DNA from: Pieris napi
Lineage: Eukaryota; Arthropoda; Insecta; Lepidoptera; Pieridae
Direction: 5' to 3'
DNA: 64,000 nt
Assembly: GCF_905475465.1 (NCBI RefSeq)
Contig: NC_062243.1
Span: 8,270,267 to 8,334,266 of the forward strand
This document shows, one piece after another, positions 54,101-63,100 of this stretch (the first letter of the stretch is position 1; every line of letters begins with the position of its first letter). The notes below the pieces were generated by a model. The model saw only the letters and a list, made by a program, of their open reading frames with translations, did not search any database and was not told where the DNA came from. Position numbers and translations under genes: made by a program.

Positions 54101-57100
54101 GTATCGAGCCTCGTCTTGCAGAATTTCACATCCCTAGCTATAATGGTTTTATGGTCTACTGGTATCCATACCTTATATCCCTTTTGGTTCATTGGATATC
54201 CAATAAATATTCCATTGACACTTCTGGCAGCAAATTTGTCCTTGGTTGGACTCTTGTCTAGAACATAAACTTCAGCTCCAAACTTCTGAAGATACTCAAT
54301 CTTCACTGGAGAGCCAAACCACTTCTCGTACGGAATTGTACCACCCAAACTACTCGTGGGACAACGATTCCTAATATGACATGCCACCAATACAGCATCT
54401 CCCCAAAAACCTGCTGAGAGATTAGATGAAAGTAACATACACCTAGCCATTTCAACTAATGTCCTGTTCATTCGTTCTGCTACGCCATTCTGCTGTGGGG
54501 TTTGAGGTATAGTCAGTCTTCTTATTATCCCCTCTTGTTTCAGGAATTGATCAAACTTATTATTACAGTATTCTCCACCGCTATCAGTTTGTAAATACTT
54601 TATTCTCTTAGCGGTAAGGTTCTCAACATAGCTCTTGTATTCTTTGAAACATTCCAGAACACCACTCTTACTCTTCAGTAAGTAAACTTCGCACCATCTA
54701 GTACAATCGTCAATAAACGTGACAAAATATTTTGCACCACCGACAGTTTCATTTCGAATTGGCCCACCTACATCGGAATGGATGATGGACAGTTTTTCGT
54801 CACATGGTCCACTCGACTTGGAAAATGGAAAAGAAGTCATCTTACCCTGCACACAATACTTACAGTCGTATAAAATATTTATATTTGACATATCAACTTT
54901 AATGCCCACATGACCTAATACTTTTATTAAATCCTTCGCATTTAAGTGACCTAAACGTTCGTGCCAGGATAGTAAATCGTTCTTAGTTTCGGAAATCGCA
55001 GAAACAGAAGCATGGCCCTCCCGCATATAATAAAGGTTGTTTTTTCGATCTGCTATGAACTTAATATTTCCTTCAGAATCGGTTACATAAGCTGAATCTT
55101 TCTTAAAAGTTACAGTAAAACCTTTGCTTGTAATTTTAAAAACGGAAATTAAGTTACATCGCAAATCGGGAACATATAAAGTGTCTGATAGTTTTATCGG
55201 AACCTCCCCATTCAAACTCACATTTCCTTTACCTTTTGCAAATGTACTCACATTAGTGGCCAAACTTAACTTACTACTGCAATTTGTCAAGGTGTCAAAT
55301 TTTCCTTTCGATCTACAAAGGTGCGATGTACACCCACTATCTATGAGCCAGTTTCCTCCACATCCCGAACCAATCACTCCGTTACACTCTGAAACAGATA
55401 GAACACATGAGTTAAAATTCTCACTAGCACCTAACTCACTAACACATTTTGAGTCCTGCCTTGTTCCTTTACACGGGCATTCCGAAGCTTTATGCCCAAA
55501 TTTATGACATCTGTAACATTTAAATTTAAACGCTTGATCCGGTTTATAATTCTGCGGATTTTTAGATGTAGAACTCTTCGTGGTTTTTCTCCTAGCGAAC
55601 ATTGCTGACGACCCCCTCTCTGTCTCCTTCCTTTGCTGTCGCCTAGAGGCATCTTCTTCAAGAATTTTAACTTTCAAAGAATTCGGGTCTGGCAATGAAT
55701 CTAGTCTCCATCGCACATCTAAAGTTCTCATAACTTGGGGGCAGACTCTAGAGTAAAATAATAGATGCAAGATCATTATTTATATTTATGTCCATGTCTA
55801 GTAACTTTTCTTTGGCTTCAAAGAAGCTTAACAGATATTCACGCATGTCGTCCTCCTCACACATCTTGTGTAATATGAGCTGCTTTAACAGTGTCGCTTT
55901 CTTAGCGGGACCCGAAGACGCGAAGATGCTTTCTAATTTTAACCAGCATTCTCGCGACGTGCTCGTCCCCTTAATGTGTCGTAGCTCACCTGGACTTATT
56001 GAGAGAATAATCTCCGCTTTCGCCTTTGCATCCGCCGCTTCCCAAAGCAACGCCTCTGCTGGCTCAGCTGGCTTCTTAATGCTACCATCCACATAGCCCC
56101 ACACATCGCTCTTAATCAATAGAGCATGGGCCTGGATTCGCCATGAGTCGTAATTATCACGGCTTAATAATTCTATCCGCACACTCGCCATCGTTACTAG
56201 GTTAAGCACTCTAGTTCCCCCTTTTTTTTTATTAATTTACTGGACTATGACTGGGCCCATAACCTTTGTTGGGTTATAAGTGTGCAGCGGTAGTCGCGTG
56301 CAGCAGTCCAGTTTATTAATAATTGACAATATAAAAACATAACAAGACCATAGCAACGCCAACTTTAAATAACGAACTATGACGATATAATATGTATGCA
56401 AATTACCAAAGAGTTTCCTCTAATAATAATGGGAGTGCTTTAAAATGAAATATTGCGTCTTTTAAGTCAACTTTTAAAATTTCGTTTGCAGTATTGCTTT
56501 TATGAATTTTTTTAACTTTGAAACATACAATGGTCTTTTTCTCACAAATTGTGTTTAGGCTATGCTGATAAGAGACAAAATAAGGTTATAATAACCATTT
56601 TTATTATAGTTACAAACATCACTGTTTGAACAATATTTAAGTTTAACATATGACGTAACTAGGAGAGCAATCAATTTAACTTTTCATATTTCCCATATCA
56701 ATTAATCCATAGACTGAAAACGGCTCAACTTTACAGCGTTTCCCAAGTAGAGCTTTCGCAATTTTAAGCTCGCAAGTAAGCTCTTAGTTTTACATGACAT
56801 AAGCTTTCATAAAGCACCATACATTATGCTCAGACTTTAATTATTCATACAGAATTAGAGCGAATGAGCATTTTTTAATTTTTAAAGGGCTTTTATAAGT
56901 TTAATTTATTATGAAATGTAAGAAAATCAATTTTTTAACACCTTGATTCGTGAATTGTTATGGCACCTTCATAGCTTTGCAAATTAGTGTTTTTTACATA
57001 CATTCACAAAGTAATGATGTATCAGTCTTACTTTGACACAGTCACGGTTTTCCAGAAGCCCGTGATTTTTTTAATTAATTTGAAGAACCCGCACTTGACG

Positions 57101-60100
57101 CATTTATTATAAGTGATACACTTTTTCACCATTAAAAGTGTTTTAGGCTGTAAAGAACGCAAATCGTTTTCAGAGTTTTAATTTATGACACTCAAATAAA
57201 ATCTTATATATAAAATTCTCGTGTCACAATGTTAGTTACCATACTCCTCCGAAACGGCTTGACCGATTTTTATCAACTTTTATATGCATATTCAGTCGGT
57301 GTGAGAATCGGCTACTATCTACTTTTCATACCCCTAATTGATAAGGGTTGTCCCCCTAACATTTTATTTTTTTGGCCATTTTTTTGTTTTTATTTTTTTT
57401 TGATACTTCATACAAAAATACATACCATCCCTAATTTTCGCCCCTCTACGATCAACCCCTATTTTTATTTGTCAATTAAAATCTTATGACCAGAACTCTG
57501 AGGTTTATATAGAGAAAAATACGTAGAAATAAAAACTTCATTTTTCAAAGTTCAAAGTCATTCCAGATAATCGAACAGACTCTGGGGTAGTATAGCAAAA
57601 TGTTCCAAGTTGGTATGTACTAAAAAGGTAGGCTAAGTAAAATCACATTAAGGAGAAACGAAGTTCGCGGGGGCAGCTAGTTTTTTATAAATATAATTCA
57701 CCAGAACAAAAATCAATACAAGAATCGGCTTGAGCGTAGCAAACAACTTTCGATTTATAAGTTAAAATTAGGATTTCCTAAACAAATATAACCATATCGG
57801 GTCAATACAGGCTAGAGTAATATCCTCTCAATATTCTGTATTGTCGAACCACAATAGTTCTTTCCCTACCCATATTACAAAGGACTTTGATACATACCAA
57901 GGTATTGCTACATATTAAAATAGACTTCGACTTGCAAGTAGAAAATTGAAGTAGTATGTTCCATTTTCAAATTTTTTATTCGTAACGAAGAGAGATATCA
58001 AGATTAAATCTCTTGATTTAAATGACGTGCAGATAAAGCTTGTTAACATTTTGTATTTGATTCTAACGCTTTAGACGTTTATAACGTGTGTTTATTTATT
58101 TAAATAAGGAAGTCCACTGGAGCAAGAATGCTTAGCTCATGTACAAAAAGATATATAAAGATAAGACATAAATACGCACCCAGTTAGGATCAATCAGCAT
58201 TCCCAATAATCTAGCTTAAATAAATGTTTTCTAAAACTTATTTATACAATAAATTATTAAAGAAATTAAAACTAGACCGTGATTTTTTTATCTAGACAAA
58301 TACACTACGAGTATATACTTATAAATTATATATATAGTATATACATATAACATATAAAACAAATTTTCCTCGTAAATGCTTCGATCGTAATTTTACCGAT
58401 GTTTTTATCTCCTACTATTTGACACGTATTTATAGAACATTAGTAAACGGGCACGAGTCTCACCTGATGTAAACTGATAGCATGGACACTAATACTGCCA
58501 GAAGGCAAGTGCGTTGTCGGCCTCTTAAGATTTGGTTACGCTCTTTTCATGAAGGACCTTAAGTCGAATTTGGGCCAGCCTTGACTTAAAAATGACGGTA
58601 CTACGCTGATATACGACGTAATTTTATCTAATATATAAAATTCTCGTGTGCATATTGGGAATGTCTGAGAATCGGATAACATATATTTTTCATCCCCCTA
58701 AATGTTAAGGGTAGTCCACCCCTAAATATTTATTTTTTATTTTTAGATATTTTTTCTGTTTTTATTTTTTTACGATACAGCATTAAAAAATACATACAAC
58801 CCCTAATTTTCACCCTTCTACGATCAACCCCTATTTTTTTATTATAAATGATATACATGGCAAAACGACGTTTGCCCGGTCAGCTAGTATTTCTATATTA
58901 TTCTATTAAATGATACATTTTCTCTTTATTATTTAAGAGTATAGGTTAGAATATATACTATCTATAACAGAGGGCTCGCGAGTAATATATTTCAATTGCA
59001 TATATTCTTGGATTGGTTTTGAAATAGAAAACCCCAGATTGAGGTTACATTATGTAAGATTACTTTACTTTGAATCTAGTATTACGTGTATCAATAAGAG
59101 ATATCCAGGAAAATCAATATATTCAATCAAAGTCCACTACAATAATACAATTTGTCCGAGCATCGCAGAAATAACTTTGCTACCGCATAGAAATACGAAC
59201 CGACAATTTCTATCAGAAATCGACCATTTTCTATAAGGGAGTGATAGATTGAAACGATTTTAGGGATGAAAGTGCTTTATGAGTGCCCTACATTCAGTGA
59301 ATGAAGTAACCAGAACTATATTCGTCGTGAATTGTTTGTGATAGGGAAAAACATTGAATACTTTGTTAGTATTTTATTAACGTAAAGATTGACTTGCATG
59401 CAGTCGTATGGCTCAAAACGGATATAATGTCTATAGTCTACGGCTACGATCACTACAATGACATTATACCCTGAAACGCGCTAACAATATACAGTATAAA
59501 CTCTTTATAACGTCAATCGTTATAACGAAAAAGTCTCGATAACGTAAAAATTCGTTAAATTATTTGGTTTAACCCAATACCCATAACCTCTCTATAACGA
59601 CTACAAATGCTCGATCCCTTGAAATTCGTTATAAAGAGTTTACACTGTATATAATACAACTTCTCGACCATGGCTGGAACGAGTCTCGCATGCGATGCCT
59701 TTTTGTTAGTCGTGGAAAAACAGCCCGAGCTGAGCTGTCATTGTACTTTTGTCCAATAGCGAGATTTCATTAAAAATACGGCCACTAAGGCCTTCGGGCC
59801 GACCAGTGATTAGACTGATCGAGAAACTTCCTTTAGGTCGAAAGAGCAGCTTCTTTCCTCCACAACAATACAAATACTTTTGTTACTCTAAGAACACTAA
59901 ACATTCCTTGGAAAGCCTATGTTCTTCAAATTATTGATGAATCGTAAACACGTTTAATATATTTGAAATATTTATTTGACTCGCAGGTTTTATAAAACGC
60001 AGGCCTACGTAGGCTCTAATTTTAATATTACGTTCGTCGCAGCGTTATTTACGAGCGCTCTGCTCCCTACACGTTCTTTGATTTACACACTTCACGCTTA

Positions 60101-63100
60101 GGGGTAAAAGTCACAAGCGTACGCGTGATAGAATTATGTGCGTAATTATATGTTAAATGTTACAATTCAAGTTGATTTAAAAAAATATCTTTATATATAT
60201 ATAATTCTTCTGTGAGTGTGTATGTCACTGAACTTCTCTCAAACGACTGGACCGATTTTGATGAAATTTTTTGTGTGTGTTCAAGGGGATCTGGGAATGG
60301 TTTAGATTCACAAATCAGCCCGCCAGATGGCGCTGCAGTCGGTACTTTCATACTTTGCTTTACTAATCGCTTGAAATATCATGCAGGACAACGTTTGTCG
60401 GGTCCACTAGTATATTATATAGATACTTTTTTAAATTATGTTTGAAAATACATGAATCTTTAAAATAGGATAATGGCTGTCACTTAATCTTTATGTATTT
60501 GGTATGTTTGTTTCTCCTAATCTAAAACCTTCCTTTACTGCCCACCAACAATATTACCTTGATGGCTGGAAGTCTTCTACAGTCCGTTTCACAAAGCACT
60601 TTCTTTTGCGAACTGGTGAACTGTGGAATCGACACAAATTGGGGGTCTTCCCTGACCTCTAACTATTCAAAGTTAGAGTGTACTCCTCCCTCAAAGGTCG
60701 GCAACGCACCCACTAAAAATGAGTGTCCATGGGCTGCGATAACTGCCCTTTTTGGCATCACCTAGGCTCGTTTGCCCCACCCTATTATATAAAAAAATAA
60801 ACCAAGAAACGAGCTTGAATTTCTTACAAATTTACAGAATACTGTAGATGATGGTCGCAGAATATTTTGTGTTTCATGCCTGAAGGGTTGACTAATATAA
60901 TGTCTAATACAAGTGGTATCACACGCGTTAATTTTGTCGTGATGATATATAGTCTTCGTCGATAAAAGGACAAACAAACTATTTAAAAAAACACACCAGT
61001 TGTTTGTTAGATTATCGCTTTCAGCAATAAAGACCAACTCTTTTTATCATTTATAAATTATCTTTTATAACATAGACCATACCCTCATCGTTCTTTTCCG
61101 TCATTATATGAACGTGTGCGGAATATGCTGACGATACTCAAAATTAATAACGCTTTGCGCGAGCTTATCTAATTACAAATTACTAAAAATTTCCTCTAGA
61201 AGAATTTAATCGACGTTATAAATTATTTTGAATAATTGTTGACAAAATTTTCCTTTTTCAAGGAAAAAGCAGAAAGACCGATTATAATTTCGTTAAACCT
61301 GAAACGGGTCTTAGAATAGAAACAAATATGCAAACTTAAATTGAAAAATATAGGATACCTCATATGAATTCATACTTTTATTTTACTTTCTTATGTAATA
61401 AAGATGCATAGCAATTATAACGCACCTATCACATTTATTTATTAAATAATGTTTATGAGAAATTAGATCATAATTATTTTAACTAGGTCATAATATCTCA
61501 GGATCTTTCGTAGCTTAATTGGATTTACTCCTTTTTACTGTAACTAAAAGTTTTAACAAAGTTGACGAGTAAAAATTAGAACTTCCTACGTTCTTCCACT
61601 TGAACAAGTTCATCTATTGAGGAAGAAAACTTTCGATCCTAAACTTTCGAGACTTCATTAAGATTTAGCCTGATCTACGAGTAACTTCAGTAATCCCTTA
61701 AACTCAGTTGATATGAGAAGGGAAATGCGAAATAATTCGGTACCTAATTCCTAATAACGTAAACGTTATTTAAACTTAATTTTCTACCATTACAGCAACT
61801 GCTTCAATATAAATTAAATAGTTAACATAAAACTTTTAACAACCAACCATAGACAAGTATGAATCACAGTTGAAGCTATGAAAAGTTCAGAAGAGTTTAA
61901 TAATCTGAAGTTGGTAATTTTTTTACGTTCACATTAAATTCATTAATACCCATTTGAAGGCTTGCAAACGCATAAACTACTCTCGAAATAGGTAAAATAT
62001 CTAAAATAATTTTCCTTACGTTTAACGATAAAAAATTGTCCCCACAATTTACAAACTCCCCTAAACGTTTGAGGTAAAATGATATAAATAGCTCCCTTTA
62101 TTTTCTTTCTCAGCTAGGTTTACGGACTTTTTACGTCGAATAAAAATAGTCAACATTTGGGTAATTAAAATATATCGCATAACGTTGGCTTCGTGGTTTA
62201 AGTATGCGATTCTCAATAGATCGTGCATTTGCACGGCTGTGAACTTAACATTTTGTACCGTGAGGCATTACTACTAATAGGCAAGCATCGGAGGAAATTA
62301 GTCTCAAATCCGAAAAATGCCTCATATTGTGCCATGTTGTAACACCACTGGATTTTCATACGTTCTGAAGAAGCCAACATTGATCTTTATATTCGTATAT
62401 GAAAAAAGTGTTTTTGTAGTACTTTAATATTTCGAGCTTAAATTGGTTTCACAGGAAAATACTTAGAAATTTCCTTTGCTTCAACACATGTATATGGGTT
62501 CAAATGCAAACAAATTTTCAAGAACTGTCATATTTTTTTCTTTGTGTATTTTGATTAAGGGTCTAGCCTTACAGTTGTTAAATTATGTGTTATGGGAGAT
62601 AAATTAACGGCTTATTAAAGAAAACATATACCATCTCTCGATACCATTAAACCGTGCGTTATTACGGTCACGATTTTGAACTTAATTAAATCCTTACTAA
62701 AAGGTTTAAGTAACTGTTACCTTATAAACGGCTGTAAATTTAAAGTAAGAATCTTAGCCGAGACGAAATTAAATAATACTCTGCATAATGAATAACGTCC
62801 TTCATTTACAGGTGAATGTGCCCCAACCCTCGCTCCTTGGCGACCATTGAATGAAGTCACGAGCGAAATAATCCCTCACAGACACAATGACTTAGATCAC
62901 GCAATATACGACATTAATGATATCGTACATTTTGAGGACAACGATATTGTTATGCGCGACTCGAAGGACCAAAACAAAATGGACAACTTTGTAATGAAAT
63001 ATGATATGAAGAAAATGAAGTTCGATAATGATAAACGGGACGTCAAATTTGTTGATGATAATGATTTGAAAAGTGAAGTAAAGGATTGCGAGTGTCAACA

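Larger units (their letters stand above)
51895..56425 (-). mobile_element. Ty1/copia LTR retrotransposon, nearly intact
   Basis: 4,531 bp, antisense to the host gene, in its intron 7. Two 159-bp LTRs (51895-52053, 56267-56425) appear identical. ATAAT flanks both ends (51890-51894, 56426-56430) as a 5-bp target duplication. A copia-type primer-binding site (complement of an internal initiator-Met tRNA segment) follows the 5' LTR, and a purine tract (CAAGGGGGTG) precedes the 3' LTR. Gag carries two lesions; the 1,214-codon pol frame is open. Identical LTRs suggest recent insertion. Confidence 0.95.

Noticed and set aside
60160..60445. Overlapping frames of about 60-77 codons on both strands
   Set aside because: They are translations of a non-autonomous Helitron; the same frames recur in the copy at 11716-11940.
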